From Gigantopelta aegis (lineage: Eukaryota > Mollusca > Gastropoda > Neomphalida > Peltospiridae), in the NCBI RefSeq assembly GCF_016097555.1, contig NW_024533024.1:1-64000 (forward strand): a stretch of 64,000 nucleotides of DNA. Direction: 5' to 3'. This document shows positions 33,268 to 49,377 of the stretch, piece by piece. The notes under the pieces were generated by a model, which ran no database searches, was not told where the DNA came from, and worked only from the letters and a program-made list of their open reading frames with translations. How positions within the stretch are numbered: position 1 is the first letter of the stretch; each line of letters begins with the position of its first letter. Made by a program: the position numbers and the translations under genes.

Positions 33268-35108
33268 ATGTATAGTAAGTTTTTAACAACATCTTCTCTA
33301 GCGTCACCACTGGATCAAAACTCCAGTTTGTTTGTAACAGTCAAAAAGTTTTTAACAACATCTTCTCTAGCATCACCACTGGATCAAAACTCCAGTTTGT
33401 AACAGTAAGTTTTTAACAACATCTTCTCTAGCATCACCACTGGATCAAAACTCCAGTTTGTAACAGTAAGTTTTTAACAACATCTTCTCTAGCATCACCA
33501 CTGGATCAAAACTCCAGTTTGTAACAGTAAGTTTTTAACAACATCTTCTCTAGCATCACCACTGGATCAAAACTCCAGTTTGTAACAGTAAGTTTTTAAC
33601 AACATCTTCTCTAGCATCACCACTGGATCAAAACTCCAGTTTGTAACAGTAAGTTTTTAACAACATCTTCTCTAGCATCACCACTGGATCAAAACTCCAG
33701 TTTGTAACAGTAAGTTTTTAACAACATCTTCTCTAGCATCACCACTGGATCAAAACTCCAGTTTGTAACAGTAAGTTTTTAACAACATCTCCTCTAGTGT
33801 CACCACTGGATCAAAACTCCAGTTTGTAACAGTAAGTATTTAACAACATCTCCTCTAGCATCACCACTGGATCAAAACTCCAGTTTGTAACAGTAATTTT
33901 TTAACATCTTCTCTAGCGTCACCACTGGATCAAAACTCCAGTTTGTAACAGTAACTTTTTAACAACATCTTCTCTAGCATCACCACTGGATCAAAGACTC
34001 CAGTTTGTAGCGGTAAGTTTTTAACAACATCTTCTCTAGCGTCACCACTGGATCAAAACTCCATTTTGTAACAGTAAGTTTTTAACAACATCTTCTCTAG
34101 CATCACCACTGGATCAAAACTCCAGTTTGTAACAGTAAGTTTTTAACAACATCTTCTCTAGCATCACCACTGGATCAAAACTCCAGTTGTAACAGTAAGT
34201 TTTTAACAACATCTCCTCTAGTGTCACCACTGGATCAAAACTCCAGTTTGTAACAGTAAGTTTTTAACAACATCTCCTCTAGCATCACCACTGGATCAAA
34301 ACTCCAGTTTGTAACAGTAAGTTTTTAACAACATCTTCTCTAGCATCACCACTGGATCAAAACTCCAGTTTGTAACAGTAACTTTTTAACAACATCTTCT
34401 CTAGCGTCACCACTGGATCAAAGACTCCAGTTTGTAGCGGTAAGTTTTTAACAACATCTTCTCTAGCGTCACCACTGGATCAAAACTCCATTTGTAACAG
34501 TAAGTTTTTAACAACATCTTCTCTAGCATCACCACTGGATCAAAACTCCAGTTTGTAACAGTAAGTTTTTAACAACATCTTCTCTAGCGTCACCACTGGA
34601 TCAAAACTCCAGTTTGTAACAGTAAGTTTTTAACAACATCTTCTCTAGCATCACCACTGGATCAAACCTCCAGTTTGTAACAGTAAGTATTTAACAACAT
34701 CTCTCTCTAGCATCACCACTGGATCAAAACTCCAGTTTGTAACAGTAAGTTTTTAACAACATCTTCTCTAGCATCACCACTGGATCAAAACTCCAGTTTG
34801 TAACAGTAAGTTTTTAACAACATCTTCTCTAGCGTCACCACTGGATCAAAACTCCAGTTTGTAACAGTAAGTTTTTAACAACATCTTCTCTAGCATCACC
34901 ACTGGATCAAACCTCCAGTTTGTAACAGTAAGTATTTAACAACATCTCCTCTAGCATCACCACTGGATCAAAACTCCAGTTTGTAACAGTAAGTTTTTAA
35001 CAACATCTTCTCTAGCATCACCACTGGATCAAAACTCCAGTTTGTAACAGTAAGTTTTTAACAACATCTTCTCTAGCGTCACCACTGGATCAAAACTCCA
35101 GTTTGTAT
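33268..35108 (+). repeat. 61-bp tandem array, thirty units, with splice-like signals
   Basis: The period is 61 bp, with acceptor-like CTAG at 33301, 33370, 33431, 33492 and onwards to 35075, thirty in all. Each unit has GTAAGT, then TTTTTAACAACATC, then TTCTCTAG, then about 34 bases beginning CATCACCACTGG and ending CAGTTTGTAACA. The first part resembles a complete but very small intron of 27 bases. Units differ by a few bases; some donors are weakened to GTAATT, GTAACT or GGTAAG. There are no unique spacers. Confidence 0.95.
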
Positions 35109-35819
35109 ATGTTTGAGAAGAATTCTACTGTTAAAGAAGCAAGTATTTTCAATTATTATATCATTTTTCTCTCTAAGAATTTAATCAATCAAGTCCAAAG
35201 ACATTTCCCAAGTACATTATATTAATTCATATCTCTTCTCTTTCCCAACAGTGTGGGCAACAATGTAGTATTACCTCCACGTGGTGTTGCCTGGGGTCTC
35301 AATTGTCCTTTGATGAGGACTTTGAGATGCTAAATGTACTACATCATAGACTTATAGTGTGCTGTTGAACATATTTATTTCATTTTGTGTAGGATTGTCC
35401 TGAATTGGTTCTGATCTTGTCAGCATATGAAGTCTACTAGTAATTTATTGATTTTTTTGTCCTCTTAGCTCTGTTGCCTGCCTTCATCTTTAATGGATCA
35501 ATGATGGATGAACGGATAGTCATCAGAACAAAAGGAAACCAATGAATCAATGGACAACAAATGGACAAATAGTTCTCTCATAATAATAATAAAACTTTAT
35601 TTTTAAGTGAAAAATTTTATTTTTTTAACTGTTAAAAAAACTGTTTGTCTCGCACAGAACACATCGTGTTATAGAATTATTTAAAGGAACAAAACTTATC
35701 TTAAAACTATTTAAAACCAATCATTCCTTAATCCTTTACTAATACATTTGTCAAACTACATCATTATGATCTAATATTTTCAAAATAAGTTTCATTGTTT
35801 CCATGATGATATATAAACA

Positions 35820-37363
35820 TTATTTTTTAGATCGATTTGTTGATTTCTTTGATTTAGGATCAGCTGTTGCCTCTGGTAAATCAATTTCTATAGTACGAGG
35901 TTGTTTAGTGGGCGGAGCTAGAGAAGGATCCACATTCTCATCAGTTACTTGTCTCTTTCTGACATTATCAGAGGGTAAATCATTAAGACTTGGCTCCAAT
36001 TGACCCCAACCTGGTTCCTCTGGTTCTTCAACTTCAGGAGCATAAGGTAACCAATCAAGTGGAGATTCACTATCTTCTTCACTGCTACGAAATGCAGGTA
36101 TCTCTGGTGTTTCAGTAACATCAATGTCTAATTCATCATCCGCTAACTCTCCTGTCTTTTCGTGTGTAATAGACTTATCTTCATCTTCAATATCAAACTC
36201 ACTCTCTCTCTTCATATTCTTCATTTTCATCTAATTCTTTAAAATTAGGAGCATATGCACTCCACAATTCAGTCTGAGCATGTGACCATATATTGACTAC
36301 ACCATTAGATACTGAGAGGATTATAGGACGGACTGGATGCCATACGACATCAAGTAGACACTCCCCCTTAGGACCTGTTAACATTTGACTAAGTTACCAG
36401 TAGCTTTGTCCCATATATACAATTCATGTTGACGATGTGAACCAGCACAGATATAATCACCATCGCCTATAAATAGATGTGATAGAACTAGTACTTGTAA
36501 TGTTCTACTGTATTACCTGAAAATGTGCATTTTTTTCCATTGCATTCTATTAACATTATCTTGTAAACGTTGTAATGCATCTACTTCTATTTCTACATCA
36601 TTTTCTCCTGTTTTAGGACATCTTCCATATCAAATACTCTCATTACACGATCTGCTCCATTGATAAAAAATTACTACCTCGACGAGCAAATTCAATTGAT
36701 TTTATAGTAACAGCTGTAGCACCTCCAGTGAATACACGAAATGTCTTGAGAATTTTGAAACTTTTAACATCAATAACAATAACCTAAAATGAATTATAAC
36801 GACAACATGAGCTAAGAACCACACCCATTTAATTACCTTGCCTTTTGAACTCCCTAATACAATTAATTTACCATGACGATCAAATGAAGCTGACATGTTT
36901 GCCTCTGGTTCTCCATCTGTTGGTAAAGGGGTGTGGTCAGGATCATCCCCTTTAAGAGAGACTATTGTTGGTACATGCTTCATTGGACAGACAAGGAACA
37001 TGTTCCGATTACGCGGGTTAAATTGGACCTTCATTACAGGAGAGGGAACCTCAGCCGAAGATCTACCTCACCTGAGATTACATCCCATAGGATAACGTTC
37101 CAATCCGTTGCTGAGCTAAGGAGTTTGCGGCCACTCCTGTTCCAACTTAGCGATGTAATAGGATGTATATGACTGCTAAACTGACGGGCTATACCACGTG
37201 TCATAAAATCCCATACAGTAATACGTCCATCATTGCAACCTACAGCTAACATAGTACCTCTCCTGTTGAATTGAGCGACAACAGCTTCGCTACCAGAGTC
37301 TAAGATCCCGTCATTATGTTCTGGATAGCTATGATCAAACGTTCTCAGTAATTCTAAGTTCAT
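35820..37363 (-). CDS. RBBP5: Retinoblastoma-binding protein 5 homologue
   Basis: A WD40 core subunit of MLL/SET1 (COMPASS) histone H3K4 methyltransferase complexes, in the nucleus. The start MNLELLRTFDHSYPE matches human MNLELLESFGQNYPE. Beta-propeller pieces follow: LAVGCNDGRITVWDFMTRG, HIHPITSLSW, then NVILWDVISGEVDLRLRFP, VCPMKHVPTIVSL and MSASFDRHGKLIVLG. Then come LLDVVWHPVRPIILSVSNG and the conserved hinge FKELDENEEYEERESEFDIE. That acidic stretch is the part that in the human protein binds ASH2L and activates MLL. The C-terminal tail is short, ending SKKSTNRSKK, so the protein lacks part of the long human tail. Small frame shifts occur in the middle exons. Confidence 0.95.
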
Positions 37364-37545
37364 TGTTTCACCTTTTACACGAAATGTAGTAAGTATACGG
37401 AGTCCAATCTAAATTGCTTTTTCCTATTACGTTTCTATACAAATTTCAGAACGTTTCGTTCACGTCAGGAAATGTAAATCACGTGGAAATAATCCATAGT
37501 CACAACAAAAACAAACAAATAATAAAATTGAAATAGTTTTAAAAT

Positions 37546-38433
37546 TTATTTCACTGGAAAATATTTCAACATTAAAGTTGAGTATGCCTCTTCATCTTTT
37601 ACCGTTCTTGTAACAAATATAATACGTTCTATTTTATCACAATTTTCATCAGTCAACAACCATTCACGTACAGTACTCAATACAACATTAGCAGCCTCAG
37701 CACTAGGATAACAGTACTGACCAGTACTGATACAAGGAAAGGCAACAGTCTTTATATTATGTTGTAGACATAACTTAAGAGAATTACAGTAACAACTCCT
37801 ATATAAAGACATTTTAAATACATTAAAAATTTATCCATTAAAACATACCTAAGTTTATCAGCTCTATCTTTATCTTTACCTGCTGGTCCAACAGTATGGA
37901 TAACATGTCTAGCAGGGAGGTCATATCCCCCAGACAATTTAGCTTCACCCACGTCACATCCTCCAAGACGCACACACTCCTCTAGCAGACACCAACCAGC
38001 CCCAGCATGAATTGCACCATTAACTCCTAATATTTAACAAATTAATAGAATTATTATTAACACTGTTATTAGTTAAATACCTTTCCCTGAAGTGAGCCAG
38101 CAATTTGATGCATTTACAACAGCATCAACTTCAATGTGAGCTAAGTTACCTCCAGCTAAAAGAGACACTTTATCCTGTAGAGGTGGAGTTGATGATACTT
38201 GACATTGTTCAGCTAATAGTTGTAGATCAAACCTTTCTACAAGAGAACAGACAATGATCCATTTACTGATGTTCTTACCTCTTAATGTTAAAACAGTCTC
38301 GTCCAATATCAAATCTCTTTGTAAAGTCTGGAAAATGATATAATACTTCATATTCCTGAGCTGTCACTGACCAAGGAGGAATGACTTGACCATTATGACT
38401 GGGTCCAGATAGAGCGTTAATATCTTTAGCCAT
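37546..38433 (-). CDS. Macrodomain ADP-ribose hydrolase, MACROD type
   Basis: The start [15 protein letters not shown] at 38433 is followed by a family-specific lead region, then the macrodomain: [93 protein letters not shown] and a C-terminal end [14 protein letters not shown]...YFPVK. Such enzymes remove ADP-ribose from acidic residues and hydrolyse O-acetyl-ADP-ribose. The usual GDI(T) that contacts the adenine reads GGN here, and the usual NAAN reads NASN. The GVxGxI(H) loop and the GxxxYP segment are kept. It shares a 53-base divergent promoter with PEX6. MACROD1 and MACROD2 cannot be told apart by eye. Confidence 0.88.
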
Positions 38434-38486
38434 TGATTATTGCAGAATGAAGCCCCGCCCATTTCCATATAAGGAATGAAGCGGTG
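38434..38486. promoter_or_regulatory. 53-base MACROD/PEX6 divergent promoter
   Basis: The two start codons point away from each other with only 53 bases between them. The interval includes GCCCCGCCCATTTCC (a GC/CACCC-type box) and TTATTGCAG. The core promoter elements must overlap the 5' ends of both transcripts. Confidence 0.6.
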
Positions 38487-43021
<4,535 letters not shown>

Positions 43022-43037
43022 AAATACATTTAGTTAG

Positions 43038-46000
43038 TTAGTGGTGGGGTCCGTTAATAGATGGTGCTTTAGGATTAGGTAAGGCATTGTAATATCTAGA
43101 TCCTGTAAAAGCCACACGTCCAGGACGAGGTTGTTCCAGCAGACGACTCCTCTCATCTTGACGATAATCCTTTTCTTGATCGTAAAATCTTGGAGGTAGG
43201 TCATTTCCTGTTGTTAATTTCAGTGCTATGTGTATCATTAGAAACTGATCATACTATCTTGAGAGAAATTATCAGAATTATCTCCAAGCACAGATTGGAG
43301 TTTATCTGATGAATGCTTTAAATAACGTTTTAAACCTTTTCCTTCCAAGCATTACAACACACCCAATGACCATACAAGTAAAAGGAAGAAGGCTCAAGAC
43401 AGCAATGATTGCTGTCTGTGAAGACCCCAAGAGGTTTTAAAGCCGTGGGATTATACCCAGAGAATGAAATGACAGTAAGAAGTAAGAGAAAGAAAATGTC
43501 AATACGATTTATATTTTGGTTACGATAAGGTTGTAATGTTGCTGTAAAGATCAGTAAAAAGAGGCAGAACAGTTGCTGACAATAAGCTGTTTCCATAGGG
43601 CTATCAGTGACAGCAGATATCAAGAACATAGCCTGTCGAGCTAACAAGTACACTCCAGCAAACCAGCGATATTGATCTTGAAAACAGTTATGATACTCAT
43701 CTAAAATAGGCTTAATTCTACTGAGATTGACAAACTTCATTAACCAAGGAGCAAACAGCATTAGTAGAGCAAATGGCAGGACAAAGACAAACTCTACAAT
43801 GAGTGCTATTAACCAATATGGCAAGTGATATCTCGGTCCATATACTTCACTCCAGGATCAACGTAAACAAATTTTTGATGTATTTCATTACTTGTTCTAG
43901 CATTCTGATAGGTAAATGGTAGCAGAATATTAAGAGATGTTTCTGATACTGAAGTATAAGATATTAAAAGAATTATACATAATGATTGTATAGCAGCATT
44001 GCCGACAAAGAACTGAAACTCGTTTGAAACAATACTGGTCCATTTTAATTACAGCTATTATCAATGAGACAACAGCCACAGGATAAATATAATGAAGGAC
44101 TTCGTAATGAATAGCTTTTATGTCATCAAATAGACATAGATGGAAATATTGCAACAGTTTAAAATCTAATGATGTAATACCAGTAATGATGGATATCGTG
44201 GCTTCTAGTTCAGTTGGTAAACCTGCCCAAAGGAACAATGGCAGGACACTATAAAAATAAAGAAACCCATAGAAACCAGCAGTACTAACACGAATATTTA
44301 AGTTTCAAGAATACAATGATAACAATGACAATTAGAATAGTTTCCAATACGATCAATGAGACTAAAATAATCTTATGACCTCTGCTACAATGAGAACAAC
44401 TGTATCCATTATATGTCAGTGACTTATTATCAGAACATTGAGAACACAAAGGACCAGATAAACCACTGGTACACATACTGTTATGAGAGGATGGTAACAC
44501 TGAGTATCCATGGTAACGGCTACACTTACTGTTTGAAAGAGAGGAACATTTACCAGTACGACAAAACTGATAAGCCAAAACTGAACCATTTGATGTAGTA
44601 ACATTACCCACCCAATAATGATGTCGTGCACAAGGGACTAAAATAGGCCGGTCAATAATAGATACACACAATATTGGTGAAGTATCAAGATCATTGTCAA
44701 CACATTGACATTGATGTACATCACTGTTATATTCATAACCCAATGTACATTCATTGAGATAGAGACGTAAAGGTAATATAACAGAAACTGGTTCATCAGT
44801 TCTAAATACTAGAACAAGCTCATTAAAATCACGTATACCTGATATTACTAAATCATCAAGCATTGTATTGGAAGCAACCAGTCGACTACCATTGATGCCA
44901 AATGAATTGTTCTCACGACAAAAGTCTCTAAGTAAACGTGAATTCATGTAGTCCTCTATTATATGACATTTAATACTTAATACTGATGATACAGACTGTC
45001 CAAAATAATCTTCTGTAATTATTTTTATACGAATTTTCTCTCCTGGCATTAAACTGTATGTAGAAAAATGATTTTGTTCAGTTTGAACGAGTGAACTGGC
45101 TGGAATCACTATCAAAGTACATTGTTTTTACTGGTGTGGCTATTACATAAGTACTGCTGTTGTGATCTTGATCAGAATAGTCAAACAGGTCAGTCCTGTT
45201 TGGATTAAAGACAGACGGTTCCCCTGGCCAAATACACTTTTTAGGATCATTAATATAGGCAGCATCACCAGCTTGTGTTGCTTGATTACCAGAGAATGTA
45301 ACATTAATCCACCAATCTTTCAGAGGTACATCTTTTTGATGAGGAGCCTGATACCAAACAAAACATGAACTAGACATGTTCATTTCTAAAGGAGCAGGTG
45401 ATAAGTAATAAATAGCACCACCATACTCATAGGCAGAGTTATTCAAGAACTCTACAGTGACATATGGAGTTTAATGTCATCCATGCCTTGCCGTTGAGGA
45501 ACATTGCTCCACCTTTAAATCCTGTGTTATTAGAAAATCTTACATAACCATAAAAAGTGGCACCAGTATCACTAAGACCAAGAGCTGAAGCACTGTTATC
45601 TTCAAACTTTGTAATTCCATAAAATTCTAGAGGCATTCCTTCACTATAGACACTACAAGCTACCAAACTAACACTTGTTTCTATTGCTAATATAGCATGT
45701 GTCTCTAAAAATGAGCAGTTTGTAAATTTGACTATTGGTATAAAATAATAAATACGTTCTGGTTTTTCTTTACGTAGTAAACCTATGGCTCCAGCCCCAC
45801 TTTTGTGTCTATTATTATACCAATGTGATCTGTTCATTTCTACTGTGAGAAATGAGACGTTGCTAGGATAAGTGACAAGGAGACTCCGCCTCCCCAATAT
45901 GCTTCATTATTGGAGAAGTTACTTTCGTAAATGATGAGATGATTACGAAAAGACATATTGAAAATAGCGTCACTATCATAGAATACCTCCATAACAACTT

Positions 46001-47039
46001 CCATTCCACCTCCGTTAAGCTCTGCCGTGTTGCCATGGAAACTGCTCTCTTCCACAGTGTAATAATTATGATCAGGATAACCAGAGTTTAATTGCAGGAA
46101 CATCCCCCCACCATAAACAGCATAGTTATTATGAAAATATGACTGATGAACAACCAGAGTGACATGTTTCATTTTATAAACTTGAAAAACCACACCCATT
46201 CCTCCACCTTTACCAAACGGCCAATGTTGTTCACGAGTCAATCCTGCCACAGGTAAGATATCAGTACTGTTCCTATAAGCACCAATATTAGCATTATCCT
46301 CAAATAAACAGTTAACAATATAATAGTCAGTGTTCATAGCAAAACTTTTATCAGGATAACAATATGAGGTCATATTATCACAGTAACTTAACTCTATGTA
46401 TAAACCTGTTGACTGAGGACTACAGTCCCCTTCATCATCAGGTTCGTTACAAGAACGTACTGACGAGAGGGTGTGGTTTATGAATTGTGTGTCGTTAATA
46501 AAAACATAGCCTTGTACATTATACAATGAAACACCTGATCCACGGCTAGAGGTAAAAGAGGCGTGGTTTAAAATAAAATGAGTGCAGTTAAAAAGAAAAA
46601 GTGCAGAGTAAGCAAATGGCAATACGAGATGGCTACACTCGTTAGTATCATTGCTACAAGACCAGTTTCCTAAACCTGTTGTAGGATGTTGTATAGAACA
46701 ATCTATCCACTGTATATTAGATATGGTTATATTAGAGGAGTGCAGGAATGCAAGTCCAACTCCTAACATATCACAAGTCATCGTTACATCATCACCAAAT
46801 ATAGTTACATTGAATAGAGAGCTGTAGTTGTGTCGTTTAGTTAGTGAATGACTGTACAATACATTGACCGCCACATCACTGGTCACTTCATCTAGCATGG
46901 AGAGGGCATAGTCCAATGTCTTGCAACTGGTCATACCAGTTTGACAGGTTCTATTATCTACACCATGTGGACTTACAGTGATCTCAAGACAATGAGTATT
47001 GGACAATGCCAGCATCAACAATAACAACAGATGACACAT
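43038..47039 (-). CDS. Large beta-helix (Pmp-repeat) multi-pass membrane protein
   Basis: The signal peptide MCHLLLLLMLALSNTHC starts at 47039. A Cys-rich ectodomain of about 700 residues follows, with many N-glycosylation sites and repeats of the FxxNxA...GGG/GGA type, for example SSFHGNTAELNGGGMEV, NFSNNEAYWGGGV and NTGFKGGAMFLNG. This is the chlamydial Pmp repeat pattern, which forms a right-handed beta-helix. Near 44.5 kb comes a cysteine-rich module (CTSGLSGPLCSQCSDN), then hydrophobic segments: IILVSLIVLETILIVIVI, VAVVSLIIAVI and, at 43.8-43.4 kb, MPYWLIALIVEFVFVLPF, FLISAV and IDIFFLLLLTVISFSGY. The tail ends PSINGPHH. Exons are long. The role is unknown; a cell-surface adhesion or recognition receptor is plausible. 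I do not recognise a named orthologue. Confidence 0.75.
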
Positions 47040-47224
47040 AGTCTATATAATGAGAGGAATAAGAGGAGAGCAGTGACACTGACTTACCATTGACCTGTAT
47101 TTTATTGTATTGCTTCTAACTGGCTCTCTTGCTTACTTGCACTTAATTGTCCTTAGTTAATTAACTATGAATATTATTAACATATTGTCATTCTACGACA
47201 CATGAGTAATGAATATAATTAATA

Positions 47225-49073
47225 TTAGTATTTGGGGAAAGTGTGATCAATTGCATCACTCCAGTGGGTTAATCCTCCAATTATATCACTAATAACTGGA
47301 GGAAGAGGAGAGGTTAAATACGATGGTAACATCTCTCGCAATAATTGGACAGCTTGTTGAGAATCGTTGCCACGACGACAAACCACATAAAGTGGAACTA
47401 AAAAATTCACTAAATTATTACAATATTACAAATAAAGTTACCGTTGCCATGGTGACCAGTTGTTTCGGAGATGATATCAGCTACTTCATTTAATGACTTA
47501 TGTAAAATACTAAAAGGAATATCTTAAAAGAAACTATTTTAGTATATAATGTATGAAACATACTATGTGACTGTTGAAGGTGACATATCTCATATTCTAC
47601 TGATTCTCGTACATCTAATAAAACATGGGGCTTACCCTCATCTAATATAGATTTGTATTCCTATAAGTTATATAGATAATTGTGGGTGTAGTCTACCACA
47701 CCTACCTGACATGAAATCCGATCTGTCTCCTTTAGTATTGACAAATGTTTCTCCTATGACATCATATGACATCACATGTAGTCCATGCAACATTACTACC
47801 TTATCATTAGCTGATGAGTTACAGAATACTTCATAATCAATTAGTTTTGTAATGCTAGGAGTCTCCCCACATACAACACATGCTGGGTCACGTGATCGAA
47901 GTTTGATCACTCGAAATGAAGACAATAAACCGTCAAACATCAATAATTTACTAGTTAAAACATCTAATAACAGGATATTACATGAGATCACTACAAGTTT
48001 ATATAACTCACCTCCAACACCTGTTATAACTTTCAATACTTCTAATGCTTGTAATGTCCCTATCACTCCAGGAACTATAATGGGCACATGACGTGTTATC
48101 AGAGAGATATGTATATTTACTTACTCACTCCTAGTACACCACCCTCAGAGCAATTAGTGACTGTATTAGGAGGGGGTGGAGATGGGAAGAGACAACGATA
48201 ACAAGGTCCTCCATTATAATTATATACAGTTAACTAGATAATGATTAATTATAACTACATTTAATAGCAGGGACTACCTGTCCCTCAAATCTCAGAGCAC
48301 TACCGGATACAAGAGGTTTCTTGTATAATACACAGGCATCGTTGAGAAGATATCTATAATTATATATATTAATTAACTACTTAATTAACTTGTTAATTTA
48401 CCTCGTAGCTACATTATCTGTGGCATCAACAATGACATCATATCTTGTATATTAGTTAAGGATATTTTTAGAATATTGCTCAGTATATTTTTAGTATATT
48501 ATAGGATACTTATTGATAATATCTGAGACATTAGTACTGTTTAATAAGACACAATGAGTACTAACTTTAACAAGAGAGTTGAGGCTATAATAAAAATGTA
48601 ATATTCAATGTAAACAACACATAACAGATTATATACTACCTCTCAATTGCTATATGGGTGGAGTCTACTTTAGCCACACCCACTCTCTTCTCAGAATGTA
48701 AAATCTGTTCCAATATAAAAGCATGTGATATGTCACATGACACATACCTGACGATGAAGATTACTAATTTCAACTTCATCATAATCAACTATACCAAGAT
48801 GACCTATATATAAATTAAGATTACATGTTCCCATGGCAACCATATATGCACCTACACCTGCAGCTGCTAAATACTGAGCAGCCGGACAGCCCAATCCTCC
48901 TGCCCCAACAATTAACACAGCAGCCAATTTGACCTTCTGTTGTCCTGTAAAAATAAATAAAATAAAATAATTATTTTATGTACAATACCTTGTATACCCC
49001 ATTCTGGAAGAATTAATTGCCTCCCATATCGACTGATCTCTTCATTACTGAGCTGATGAACTCTACTGGCCAT
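47225..49073 (-). CDS. MOCS3: Adenylyltransferase and sulfurtransferase MOCS3/UBA4
   Basis: It activates the C termini of MOCS2A and URM1 for molybdopterin synthesis and tRNA 2-thiolation in the cytosol. The start [20 protein letters not shown] is at 49073. The E1-like part has [19 protein letters not shown] (nucleotide loop), [16 protein letters not shown], zinc ligands in [13 protein letters not shown] and [10 protein letters not shown], and the [10 protein letters not shown] loop with the family cysteine. The C-terminal rhodanese domain has [19 protein letters not shown], in which the cysteine is the persulfide carrier, and ends [17 protein letters not shown] with TAA at 47225-47227. Length and domain order are normal. 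Some exons contain one-base shifts. Confidence 0.95.
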
Positions 49074-49377
49074 GAGCAGATAATATTTAACCCTTTTGGT
49101 AATGACGCTAGGACCACAAACGTGGTATGTAAATTTTTAAATAATAACAATAAAGAGGCAATATAAATATTATCTAGTTTTTGTTTTAATTTTTCTTAAA
49201 TAGACAAATTTTATCCTTAAAATATACGCTTAAGTTCGCAGTTTGAGTCTTGAGATGCTGGTAATCATAAATGCATGATCATCGTTAATGAAATTCATGA
49301 TCAGTAAAATTGCGCCCCACAATAGCATGAAGACAAAATCGTAAGTACATATATAAGGAAACTAAAACAGTCATGAG
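49074..49377. other. AT-rich spacer upstream of MOCS3
   Basis: No coding signal is seen. It lies between the MOCS3 start and the GC-rich structured element. It probably holds the MOCS3 promoter and possibly upstream elements of a Pol III gene. Confidence 0.45.

Larger units (their letters stand above)
31110..35600 (+). ncRNA. Putative spliced long non-coding transcript with minisatellites
   Basis: No conserved protein is seen in about 4.5 kb, yet the locus has gene-like signals. There is a CCAAT/NRF1-type promoter and a donor-like AATGTAAGTACC at about 31275. Candidate acceptors lie at TTTCTCTCTAAG (35166-35177), TTTCCCAACAG (35241-35251), TTTTGTGTAG (about 35392) and CCTCTTAG (about 35469). 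An AATAAAA poly(A)-signal-like site lies near 35587. Inside are repeated CCAGCTTTTACTGGG hairpins, a 33-bp repeat and the thirty-unit 61-bp array. All reading frames here are short and repeat-derived. A rapidly evolving, repeat-rich secreted protein cannot be ruled out. Confidence 0.45.

Noticed and set aside
33268-35108. CRISPR array
   Set aside because: Units are contiguous near-identical copies with no unique spacers, and the genomic context is animal.
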